From the NCBI GenBank assembly GCA_030666885.1, contig DAOUWY010000114.1:1-6360 (forward strand): a DNA stretch of 6,360 nucleotides, given 5' to 3'. A program made the translations under genes and the position numbers. The notes beneath the pieces are model-generated. The model worked only from the letters and a program-made list of their open reading frames with translations. It did not search any database and was not told the DNA's origin. Shown here one piece after another: positions 1-5,237 of the stretch; the first letter of the stretch is position 1, and each line of letters starts with the position of its first letter. The stretch comes from Methanosarcinales archaeon (GTDB taxonomy: Archaea; Halobacteriota; Methanosarcinia; Methanosarcinales; Methanocomedenaceae).

Positions 1-108
1 ACACTACTGGTTTTAAGTTTTATTGTTAAACATGTGGTGGAAAATCGATTAGAAGATAGCGAATTTATAAAATTTGATGTGGGATTATATGGTAAAAATG
101 GATGTTAA
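1..108 (+). CDS. Possible 3' end of a truncated gene, unknown product
   Basis: Frame 1 is open from the window edge to a TAA at 106-108, giving 35 residues ending in the residues GLYGKNGC. The first part is hydrophobic (LLVLSFIV) and is followed by a charged stretch (ENRLEDSEF). An open frame of this length at a window edge can occur by chance in AT-rich DNA, and no family is recognised. A 52-codon frame on the other strand (65-223) overlaps it, contains residues FPEEEVEDYGVIL and looks about equally coding-like, so at most one of the two is real. The sequence left of this window would decide. Confidence 0.25.
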   Translation, partial: TLLVLSFIVKHVVENRLEDSEFIKFDVGLYGKNGC

Positions 109-320
109 TTCCAGACGTTAGAATGACGCCATAGTCTTCAACCTCTTCCTCTGGGAAAAGATAGTTATAGATGATAACCACTTTCAATATAACTTGTTGC
201 CAAAAAATCAAAAGATTTATCATAAATTATCACATGATATTTGTATTAATTTATGTTGTCAAAATTAATAGTGTATAGATATTTCATAAATTATGAATTT
301 TAGCCCCCATCCCCTTTCCC
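109..320. other. AT-rich intergenic stretch
   Basis: There is no convincing gene here. The stretch holds short AT-rich inverted repeats: AAATC-AAAA-GATTT at 205-218, and a near-palindrome TTCATAAATTATGAA at 283-297. The latter includes ATAAATTAT about 30 bp before repeat copy A and could serve as a TATA box for a plus-strand transcript through that repeat. A weak minus-strand frame (ATG at 223, stop at 65) begins here and may be a gene relic. Confidence 0.4.
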
Positions 321-495
321 CTTCACTCAGCCGGGTACCCGTCCCAATCTGCTCCACTCGCCCTTGTGGTGCGGGGGCTGGCAGGCGCTTTTATGGTGTC
401 ACGTGGATGCATGGGTATCCAGCGATCCTGGGGTGCGAAATGGATGTTATGTCGGTTAGCTGCCAGCATCTGTTAAAATATATTATATATAATAT
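321..495 (+). repeat. Long structured repeat, copy A
   Basis: This roughly 175 bp segment is repeated in the same orientation at about 2014-2190. The best conserved part, 404-480 against 2102-2178, differs at only a handful of positions. It is GC-rich and ends in an AT-rich tail (474-498). Two inverted pairs are present. One is 333-342 with 411-420, including wobble positions. The other is 377-384 with 460-467, a perfect 8 bp. Its left edge also contains the perfect palindrome CGGGTACCCG at 332-341. Small open frames run through it on both strands, but I read these as by-products of the repeat. It could be a miniature mobile element, a non-coding RNA or a dispersed intergenic repeat. Confidence 0.75.
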
Positions 496-500
496 AAAAC

Positions 501-565
501 TATGGAGAACACAGAACATCATTGCTTTTCTCTGTGGTCTCTGTGAACTCGGTGGCAAATATTGA
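501..565. repeat. CTCTGTG-type short dispersed repeat
   Basis: The element has two CTCTGTG words nine bases apart (530-536, 539-545), followed by a GAACTCGGTGGC segment. Read on the minus strand it becomes GCCACCGAGTTCACAGAG, a sequence style I recall from short intergenic repeats in many unrelated environmental genomes; that recollection was not checked. It directly follows repeat copy A, just as the related element at 2277-2355 follows copy B. The frames across it give low-complexity peptides (TEFTETTEK) that are unlikely to be proteins. Confidence 0.55.
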
Positions 566-602
566 GACTGATTTGACCCCCTCATCCTTTCTTTGTCCCT
601 CC

Positions 603-646
603 TGCCGCCCCTTCTCGCCTTCACTGTGCCAGGGTGCCCGTCCCGA
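603..646 (+). repeat. Partial third copy of the A/B repeat edge
   Basis: These 44 bp match 2001-2044, the left edge of copy B, at about 35 positions, and the corresponding edge of copy A (about 315-346) more loosely. The match stops at about 646. The segment covers the stop codon and last residues (DIGTGTLAQ) of the ATPase gene, so the repeat edge supplies the 3' end of that reading frame. Together with copy B it forms an imperfect direct repeat around the ATPase gene, about 1.4 kb apart. Confidence 0.6.
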
Positions 647-1895
647 TATCGAGCACAGAGGAAATGAATACGAACGGCAGGTATAATACACCATCACTGT
701 CCTTTAGAACCTCCCTAGTTGCAATAACCGTCCTGTATGGCTCATACTTCTCCTTAAAATGCATCAGGGATTTTGTCTTGCGATGGTAGCTGCTCTTTGA
801 TTCTACAGCAATAAGCCTTCCTTCCTTTTCCACAATAAAATCCACTTCTGCCTTAGATTTGCTTCTCCAGAACTTTACTTCCACACCCTCATACGCCAAC
901 TGGGAAAAAATAAATGCCTCATTCAGCATGCCGATATCCTGCCTCATATTGTAGGGCCTGAAATCATCAATAATGGTATTCCTGAACCCATTGTCAAAAA
1001 AATATACTTTTGGAACCTTGATTATCTCAGTCCTTTTGTTGGTAAAAAAAGGAACAATCCTTTTGCAGATAAATGTTTTCTCAAGAATGTTGAGATGCCA
1101 TAAAAGCCCCTTATAGTCAAAACCCGAAACCTCGCCGAGACTGGCATAGGATATAAGCCCGCCAAGTTCTATTGATAGCGCCCTGATCAGCCTGCTCAGG
1201 TTGAAATCCGTTGTTAAGCTCAGCATGTCCTTTATTTCCCGTAAAAAATAAGTGCTGTATATATTCTTCAGAACCAGCCTTTTTTCTTCACCGGACTTTG
1301 AGATTGCAACCCTGGGATATCCGCCATAGACAATATACTCATCATAGATTGTGTTTAGCAATTCCATAAGCGGTTTGCTAACCACAGGCAATTCGCCTTT
1401 TTCATATAGATACGCTCGAATTGCATCTTTCCTGCTCAGGTAGGTATCAAAAAGTTCCTCATTCCAGTATCTTAGAAACTCTTCAAAGGAAAGTGGATAC
1501 AGGTTGAAGACAAATATCCTGCCTACGAGATATTTTATACCATGAATTGTAAGCCCGGGGGCAGAAGAGCCTGATACCAATATTTTTGTATCAGGGTAAT
1601 GGTCATAAATGTACTTTAACTTCTGCCCCCCTTCCTTTGCATACTGGAACTCATCTATGAATAGGTACCGATTATTCTTTACATAAAGTTCTGCAAAGGT
1701 TTGCTCATCTTCAACGAACATCTCAAGTGCCATCCTGTCATCAAAGCTTATAAACACTGCATTTTCAAGAGTCTGGAAAATATGCTTTATAAGAGTTGTT
1801 TTACCTGATTGCCTTGGCCCGAGAATTGCAATTATTTCAGGTTTATCAAGATTCTCCTTTACTAGGCTTTCCAGGTTTCTGGTTATATACACCAC
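621..1895 (-). CDS. AAA_14/DUF4143-type ATPase with PD-(D/E)XK-like C-terminus
   Basis: The 424-residue protein is a P-loop ATPase of the archaeal/bacterial family that pairs an AAA_14 domain with DUF4143. Visible motifs are Walker A GPRQSGKTT (26-34), Walker B YLFIDEFQ (77-84, with D81 and E82) and a sensor-1-like VSGSSA (107-112). The C-terminal domain has FWRSKSKAEVDFIVE followed by AVESK, so D352, E365 and K367 form a D...ExK pattern typical of PD-(D/E)XK nuclease folds. The start is a GTG at 1893-1895. A second GTG follows directly, a weak GGG lies 8 nt upstream, and no ATG is available before the upstream stop. The cellular role of the family is unsettled and no substrate can be named. 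The gene is AT-richer than thrC and flanked by repeats, which suggests mobility. Its last residues lie inside repeat sequence, so the natural C-terminus may be altered. Domain identification is firm; function is not. Confidence 0.9.
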   Translation of the reverse strand: MVYITRNLESLVKENLDKPEIIAILGPRQSGKTTLIKHIFQTLENAVFISFDDRMALEMFVEDEQTFAELYVKNNRYLFIDEFQYAKEGGQKLKYIYDHYPDTKILVSGSSAPGLTIHGIKYLVGRIFVFNLYPLSFEEFLRYWNEELFDTYLSRKDAIRAYLYEKGELPVVSKPLMELLNTIYDEYIVYGGYPRVAISKSGEEKRLVLKNIYSTYFLREIKDMLSLTTDFNLSRLIRALSIELGGLISYASLGEVSGFDYKGLLWHLNILEKTFICKRIVPFFTNKRTEIIKVPKVYFFDNGFRNTIIDDFRPYNMRQDIGMLNEAFIFSQLAYEGVEVKFWRSKSKAEVDFIVEKEGRLIAVESKSSYHRKTKSLMHFKEKYEPYRTVIATREVLKDSDGVLYLPFVFISSVLDIGTGTLAQ

Positions 1896-1943
1896 AATAA
1901 TAACCCTGCTAAAATTTGATTTAATTTCATATTAGCAGAGATG

Positions 1944-1957
1944 AAATATAAATATAT
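1944..1957 (-). promoter_or_regulatory. Candidate TATA box for the ATPase gene
   Basis: On the minus strand this reads as an AT-only run (ATATATTTATATTT), about 50 bp upstream of the GTG start, which fits an archaeal TATA box with a leader of roughly 25 nt. The surroundings are AT-rich, so the exact box is uncertain. Confidence 0.4.
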
Positions 1958-2000
1958 GCATGGATGTACAATACAAATCCATACGATAGGCTGCCACCCT

Positions 2001-2190
2001 GCCGCACCTTCTAGCTTTCATCCTGCCAGGATACCCGTCCTGATCTACTCCACCCCCCCTTGTGGTGTGGTAGCTGGCAGGCGCTTTTGTGGTGCCTTGT
2101 GAATGCATGGGTATCCGGCGATCCTGTGGTGCGAAATGGATGTTATGTCGGTTAGCTGCCGGCAGCAGTTAAAATATATGATAAAATATA
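2001..2190 (+). repeat. Long structured repeat, copy B
   Basis: This is the second copy of the unit at 321-495, in the same orientation, beyond the 5' end of the ATPase gene. It keeps the inverted pairs 2029-2038 with 2107-2116 and 2073-2080 with 2156-2163. Compared with copy A, one base in each pair is changed so that pairing persists: G-U becomes A-U in the first stem, and U-A becomes U-G in the second. Its left edge (2001-2044) also matches 603-646 within the ATPase gene. It ends in an AT-rich tail at 2170-2197, like copy A. Confidence 0.75.
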
Positions 2191-2207
2191 TATATATGTA
2201 GCTACCC

Positions 2208-2242
2208 CTGCCACCGCAGCCCGTCAGGGCGGCAGGTGGCAG
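2208..2242. repeat. GC-rich hairpin between repeat copy B and the CTCTGCG element
   Basis: CTGCCACC (2208-2215) pairs perfectly with GGTGGCAG (2235-2242). An inner stem GCCC/GGGC (2219-2222, 2227-2230) closes a GTCA tetraloop. The hairpin is absent between copy A and its following element, so it is part of about 80 bp of extra sequence in the right-hand module. It could act as a terminator-like or extragenic palindromic structure; there is no following T run. Confidence 0.55.
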
Positions 2243-2276
2243 CCAACCTTGTGGATTTGTGTGAACTTTCAACCAC

Positions 2277-2355
2277 CTTGGACGCGGAGAGTGCAGAGAC
2301 GTGTTGTTTTCTCTGCGTGCCTCTGCGCTCTCTGCGGTTTTCTGAATCGTCCAAG
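2277..2355. repeat. 79-bp CTCTGCG element with terminal inverted repeats
   Basis: Perfect 8 bp inverted ends, CTTGGACG (2277-2284) and CGTCCAAG (2348-2355), bound the element. Inside are a hairpin, GCAGAGA (2293-2299) with TCTCTGC (2310-2316), and three CTCTGCG words starting at 2311, 2321 and 2330. It resembles the element at 501-565 in word content and in its position after the A/B repeat. Open frames across it give biased peptides (ENRRERRGTQRK) and are not credible genes. Confidence 0.6.
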
Positions 2356-2386
2356 TAAATAATAAAAAGTCTCTGCGGCATGTGCA

Positions 2387-2476
2387 ATGTCTTTATCGCT
2401 TCTGAGCCATTGGCAATTTACAACTGAGGATGTAAGGATAAAGTTATCTCGGCTTTATCTGACACTCGAAGATTGA
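2387..2476 (+). pseudogene. Possible transposase C-terminal relic
   Basis: This 29-codon frame ends in HWQFTTEDVRIKLSRLYLTLED before a TGA. From memory, the pattern W-x-FTT-x-D-(A)-R-I-K-L-x-x-LYP is common near the C-terminus of archaeal DDE transposases. Here the usual Ala is Val and the terminal Pro is Leu, and nothing upstream extends the frame (stop at 2363-2365). If real, it is a decayed insertion-sequence end stranded between the repeat module and thrC. The identification rests on a short recalled motif. Confidence 0.3.
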
Positions 2477-2563
2477 CTTGACACTTGTTTTGCTGCAAAG
2501 TCATTTAAGTTCTGGATTACATAAAACTGTTGGAAAATTGAGTGGATTGAATATTATTTCGGG

Positions 2564-2584
2564 AAAAAAATAACTGAAAAATAA
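2564..2584 (-). terminator. U-rich terminator downstream of thrC
   Basis: On the minus strand, two T runs (TTATTTTTC and TTATTTTTTT) begin about 11 nt after the thrC stop codon. This is the usual archaeal intrinsic signal, an oligo-U tract without an obligatory hairpin. Confidence 0.6.
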
Positions 2585-2594
2585 TATTTGAAAC

Positions 2595-3803
2595 TCACCC
2601 GAACACTGCCCTTCGCACAGATTCGGCAGTGGCATCAACTTCTATCGGGCTCTCGCACATATCCATGACTTCCTCCGGGTCCTTTAACAGGTGCCCTGTA
2701 GTGATGCATACCACAGTCTCATCAGACTGGATCATGCCCATTTCTACCAGTTTCTTAAGACCAGCCACTGAAGATGCACTGGCAGGCTCCACACCGATCC
2801 CCTCAAGCCGGGCCAGGTCCTTTTGTGCTGCCACTATCTCGTCATCCGATACAGATTCGGCCAGCCCTCCCGACTGGTATATGGCCCGCAGTGCCTTCAC
2901 CGCATTCACAGGGTCGCCTATCCTGATAGCAGTTGCTATGGTCTCAGGGTTGGTTACAGGAACAATGTCCTTCTGGTTCTGCCTGAATGCATTCACTACC
3001 GGACAGGACCCTTCGGCCTGTATCCCTATCATCGTCGGGATACGCTCAGTCAGTCCCAGTTCATAGAACTCCCTGAACCCCTTGTAAATGGCAGTGATGT
3101 TACCTGCATTACCCACCGGTAGTACCAGTTTATCAGGCACTTCCCATCCAAGCTGGTCGGCAATCTCGAATGCAATGGTCTTCTGCCCTTCAAGCCGGTA
3201 CGGGTTAACTGAATTCAGTAAATAGAATCCCTCATTATCACACAGGTCCCTGACAAGTTTCAGGGCATCGTCAAAATTGCCCCTTATGCTCAGTACCTTG
3301 GCCCCGTGCATCATTGCCTGGGCTACCTTGCCCATGGCCACCTTTCCTGCCGGGAGCAGTACTACTACAGGAATACCTGCCTTGGCACCGTAGATGGCCA
3401 GGGAAGCCGAAGTATTGCCAGTGGACGCACATGCAACTGTTTTCATACCCAACTCAAGTGCCTTTGATACACCGACGGTCATGCCCCTGTCCTTGAAACT
3501 GCCAGTGGGATTAAGACCTTCATGTTTCACATACATTGTATCGATGCCGATCTTTTCTGCCAGTGGGCTGCATTTATACAGGGGTGTACCGCCTTCGTTA
3601 GTAGAGATAGGTTCCCTCTCAACAGGCAGGAGAGCTTTATATTTCCATACAGACAGCGGAATACCCTCAAAGTCCTTCCTGCAGATGGATAGGTCCGACC
3701 AGTCATAGACGATCTCAAGCAGGCCGTCGCATTTCGGGCAGGTATAAACGATCTCCTGCGGAGTATATTCTGCATTGCACTGGATACATTTCTGGCTGTA
3801 CAT
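2595..3803 (-). CDS. thrC: Threonine synthase
   Basis: The 402-residue, cytosolic PLP enzyme converts O-phospho-L-homoserine and water to L-threonine and phosphate, the last step of threonine biosynthesis. An N-terminal zinc ribbon is visible (C6, C9, C22, C25). Next come the substrate-region GGTPLY (71-76), the PLP Schiff-base lysine K104 in GSFKDRG, the ASTGNTS loop (126-132, N130 contacting the cofactor ring), and the glycine-rich phosphate-binding loop PVGNAGN (229-235). Length and motif order are those of the archaeal/bacterial threonine synthase branch that carries the zinc ribbon. The ATG at 3803 is supported by a GGAG 7 nt upstream. The gene appears monocistronic, with its own promoter and terminator. 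Its GC content is clearly higher than that of the ATPase gene, consistent with being native. No key residue is missing. A distant alternative would be a related fold-type II PLP lyase such as threonine dehydratase, but the zinc ribbon and loops favour ThrC. Confidence 0.97.
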   Translation of the reverse strand: MYSQKCIQCNAEYTPQEIVYTCPKCDGLLEIVYDWSDLSICRKDFEGIPLSVWKYKALLPVEREPISTNEGGTPLYKCSPLAEKIGIDTMYVKHEGLNPTGSFKDRGMTVGVSKALELGMKTVACASTGNTSASLAIYGAKAGIPVVVLLPAGKVAMGKVAQAMMHGAKVLSIRGNFDDALKLVRDLCDNEGFYLLNSVNPYRLEGQKTIAFEIADQLGWEVPDKLVLPVGNAGNITAIYKGFREFYELGLTERIPTMIGIQAEGSCPVVNAFRQNQKDIVPVTNPETIATAIRIGDPVNAVKALRAIYQSGGLAESVSDDEIVAAQKDLARLEGIGVEPASASSVAGLKKLVEMGMIQSDETVVCITTGHLLKDPEEVMDMCESPIEVDATAESVRRAVFG

Positions 3804-3810
3804 ATGGGTT

Positions 3811-3814
3811 CTCC
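3811..3814 (-). promoter_or_regulatory. Shine-Dalgarno site of thrC
   Basis: GGAG on the minus strand, 7 nt before the ATG at 3803, fixes the thrC start. Confidence 0.8.
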
Positions 3815-3861
3815 GGATATGTGATGAATTTTAATAGCTTAACGGAACAGGATTACTTAAC

Positions 3862-3872
3862 TTTATTTATAG
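3862..3872 (-). promoter_or_regulatory. TATA box of thrC
   Basis: The minus strand reads CTATAAATAAA, a close match to archaeal TATA boxes. Transcription would start about 25 nt further on, near 3835-3840, leaving a leader of roughly 35 nt. Confidence 0.65.
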
Positions 3873-4036
3873 GTCTGCACACTCCAGGTTTAAGTTGACA
3901 TTAGAATCATTAGCTAAAGACAGGAAGCGAAGACTGTGTTAATTTTATCTATTTATCTCTATTTGTTATTTTATTTACTTTCTGATAATTTTTATTATTT
4001 CCTAATCCCTACTTATATATTTTGCAAAAAATATAA

Positions 4037-4246
4037 GTGGTCTTCGCATTACCAAGACAAATTAAAAAGTCTAGGGCAGGTGTTGCCCTGGCCCGTTCAG
4101 AATTTATCCAGAAGATACTATAAAGTATTTCACACGAGGCTAGCAGGCTGCCTGGTGATATCAGTATTTCATCGATTATGTCAGAGCTGGGGGGCGGGAT
4201 GGAACTGAGCTACCTTTGTCGGTTTTGGTGTTTACAATTTCCATGG
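4037..4246 (+). pseudogene. Possible remnant of a broken reading frame
   Basis: From a GTG at 4037 one frame reads residues such as LPRQIKKSRAGVALARSEF, with normal coding composition. It meets TAA at 4121-4123 and then continues open as ...LPGDISISSIMSELGGGMEL... to a TGA at 4244-4246. The two halves look like parts of one small, basic, helical protein interrupted by a stop. No family is recognised, and neighbouring frames are less plausible. It could equally be chance. Confidence 0.22.
4071..4091. repeat. Small hairpin
   Basis: AGGGCA (4073-4078) and TGCCCT (4084-4089) form a perfect 6 bp stem with a GGTGT loop, extended by a T-G wobble and a C-G pair. It lies inside the possible broken frame; a function is not evident. 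Confidence 0.4.
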
Positions 4247-4292
4247 TTGTGAGCAGGACACTTTTCGCCCCAATTATATGAAAAAGTGTAGT

Positions 4293-4304
4293 AATATTTA
4301 AATA
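4293..4304 (+). promoter_or_regulatory. TATA box of the first prepilin-like gene
   Basis: AATATTTAAATA lies about 34 bp before the ATG at 4338. A transcript would start near 4325, which excludes the upstream ATG at 4305 as the translation start. Confidence 0.6.
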
Positions 4305-4327
4305 ATGTTATGTAATTATACAGACAT

Positions 4328-4332
4328 GGTGA
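4328..4332 (+). promoter_or_regulatory. Shine-Dalgarno site that decides the start of the first prepilin-like gene
   Basis: GGTGA with a 5 nt spacer precedes the ATG at 4338. The in-frame ATGs at 4305 and 4326 have no comparable site. Confidence 0.7.
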
Positions 4333-4337
4333 ATAGG

Positions 4338-4784
4338 ATGAGTAAGGCTAACAGATCTTTAATTCAAAACGAGCATGGTATGGAATTACCTATCAACATC
4401 GTGGTTATGTTGGTAGTAGGAATGGTTGCCCTGGCCGCCCTTCTGGCTATTATTCCAGAGTCAAAAAAAAACCTGGTAGTGGAAGTGATATCGGTCAATG
4501 GTGATGAGGGGGTCACTTGTAATATCGAGAATAACAGGGACATTGATGTGACGGTTGTTGTAAAAGTGTATGATGGTGGAAATAATCTGGTAGAAGGGGC
4601 CAGCATAATAATATCAGGCGGAGGTGGTTTTAATTCTAGTAAGACAGATTCAACAGGAGAGGCTACTGTTACAGTATCTGATGTTTTCATCCGCTTGAAC
4701 CAGGACTCAATAGACCTTAAACTGGTAGCAAAGGCCAACGGGTTCTATGATTACACTGATGAAGCTGCAATATTGATCACTTAG
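4338..4784 (+). CDS. Prepilin-like surface protein with carboxypeptidase-regulatory-like domain (first paralogue)
   Basis: With the ATG at 4338 the protein has 148 residues; the longest frame opens 11 codons earlier at 4305. Residues 1-14 (MSKANRSLIQNEHG) form a charged leader ending in Gly. They are followed by a hydrophobic helix of about 25 residues starting MELPINIVVMLVVG. This is the layout of an archaeal class III signal sequence cut before the helix by a PibD/FlaK-type peptidase. The rest looks like a small extracellular beta-sandwich, with VVVKVYD, VEGASIIISG, KTDSTGEATV (102-111) and KANGFYDY. That pattern matches carboxypeptidase-regulatory or transthyretin-like domains. The next gene is a paralogue 2 nt downstream and surely co-transcribed. 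Expected location is the cell surface, in a pilus or pseudopilus or as a membrane-anchored protein. A plain N-terminal membrane anchor without cleavage is the alternative. Confidence 0.85.
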   Translation: MSKANRSLIQNEHGMELPINIVVMLVVGMVALAALLAIIPESKKNLVVEVISVNGDEGVTCNIENNRDIDVTVVVKVYDGGNNLVEGASIIISGGGGFNSSKTDSTGEATVTVSDVFIRLNQDSIDLKLVAKANGFYDYTDEAAILIT

Positions 4785-4786
4785 GT

Positions 4787-5221
4787 ATGTTCCGGGACGA
4801 GACCGCCGCCATAGGCCTGCCCATGAGGATGGTAGTACTTACTATCGTCGGAATGGCCGGGCTTGCTGCCATGGTTATTTTCATTGGTGATGTAAACCTG
4901 GTACCAAAGACCATGCATGCCGATATTATTGGCATTGATAATAGCGCAACAAGTAGTGTGTTACAAGTTAACAGCGGTACTAAGAACGTCAATGTCCGTG
5001 TAATTGATATAGATGGAGTGCCTGTGGTGGGTGCAACTGTGGTTATCTATGGTTTACATAATTCGGCTTCAGGTAAGACTGACAGTAATGGAAATGCCCA
5101 TGTCAACATTGATACGGCTTCTTTCATTGTTTCAGGTGAAGGATACCTGAAACTGTCAGCTAAAATCAGTGGATTTGTCGATTACCAGAACGACTTTGCC
5201 CTGAAAGTAGTTAATAATTAA
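4787..5221 (+). CDS. Prepilin-like surface protein with carboxypeptidase-regulatory-like domain (second paralogue)
   Basis: The 144-residue protein begins MFRDETAAIG (1-10), then a helix LPMRMVVLTIVGMAGLAAMV (11-30), the same design as the preceding gene. Shared features are a Pro two residues into the LP motif, a VV pair and VGM in the helix. The soluble part repeats the pattern VNVRVIDIDG, VVGATVVIYG, GKTDSNGNAHV (96-106), SAKISGFVDY, again carboxypeptidase-regulatory-like. The two genes therefore look like a tandem duplication that has diverged. Only the bases GT separate the upstream TAG from this ATG and no good Shine-Dalgarno is present, so translation is probably coupled to the first gene. 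The gene ends 8 bp before the end of the convergent coiled-coil gene. Function is inferred from architecture only. Confidence 0.85.
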   Translation: MFRDETAAIGLPMRMVVLTIVGMAGLAAMVIFIGDVNLVPKTMHADIIGIDNSATSSVLQVNSGTKNVNVRVIDIDGVPVVGATVVIYGLHNSASGKTDSNGNAHVNIDTASFIVSGEGYLKLSAKISGFVDYQNDFALKVVNN

Positions 5222-5223
5222 CG

Positions 5224-5237
5224 CTTCATCTATGAAG
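5224..5237. repeat. Small inverted repeat at the convergent gene ends
   Basis: CTTCAT (5224-5229) and ATGAAG (5232-5237) are perfect inverted arms spanning the end of the coiled-coil gene just beyond the second prepilin-like gene. A 5 bp stem with a TCTA loop is possible in either transcript. No T run follows, so a role as a two-way terminator is only a guess. Confidence 0.3.

Larger units (their letters stand above)
3905..4290. other. Intergenic region between thrC and the prepilin genes
   Basis: No intact gene is supported. The first ~130 bp are very AT-rich and give only hydrophobic, low-complexity frames. A GTG-started 90-codon frame at 3936-4208 has a composition change half-way and a Trp/Cys/His-rich end, so I do not accept it. 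The second half is GC-richer and contains a hairpin and a possible broken frame, both listed separately. Confidence 0.5.

Noticed and set aside
321..565. CRISPR array or tandem-repeat locus
   Set aside because: Copies are only two or three, long, unevenly spaced and separated by a gene. There are no regular short repeats with unique spacers.
293..697. Small frames on both strands (90, 77 and 65 codons) at 293-565, 391-624 and 500-697
   Set aside because: They are translations of repeat copy A and the CTCTGTG element. The peptides are biased and overlap each other and the end of the ATPase gene.
2045..2387. Minus-strand frames at 2045-2272 and 2202-2387
   Set aside because: The first is the repeat B counterpart of the frame in copy A (shared QLTDITSISH...RIAGYPCIH). 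Its similarity reflects conserved repeat DNA, and neither has a credible ribosome-binding site. The second reads through the CTCTGCG element.
2629..3708. Plus-strand and other-frame open frames over thrC
   Set aside because: They are antisense shadows of an unambiguous threonine synthase gene.
3936..4208. 90-codon GTG-started frame
   Set aside because: The first half is just AT-rich hydrophobic translation and the second half is Trp/Cys/His-rich. It has no ribosome-binding site and no recognisable domain.
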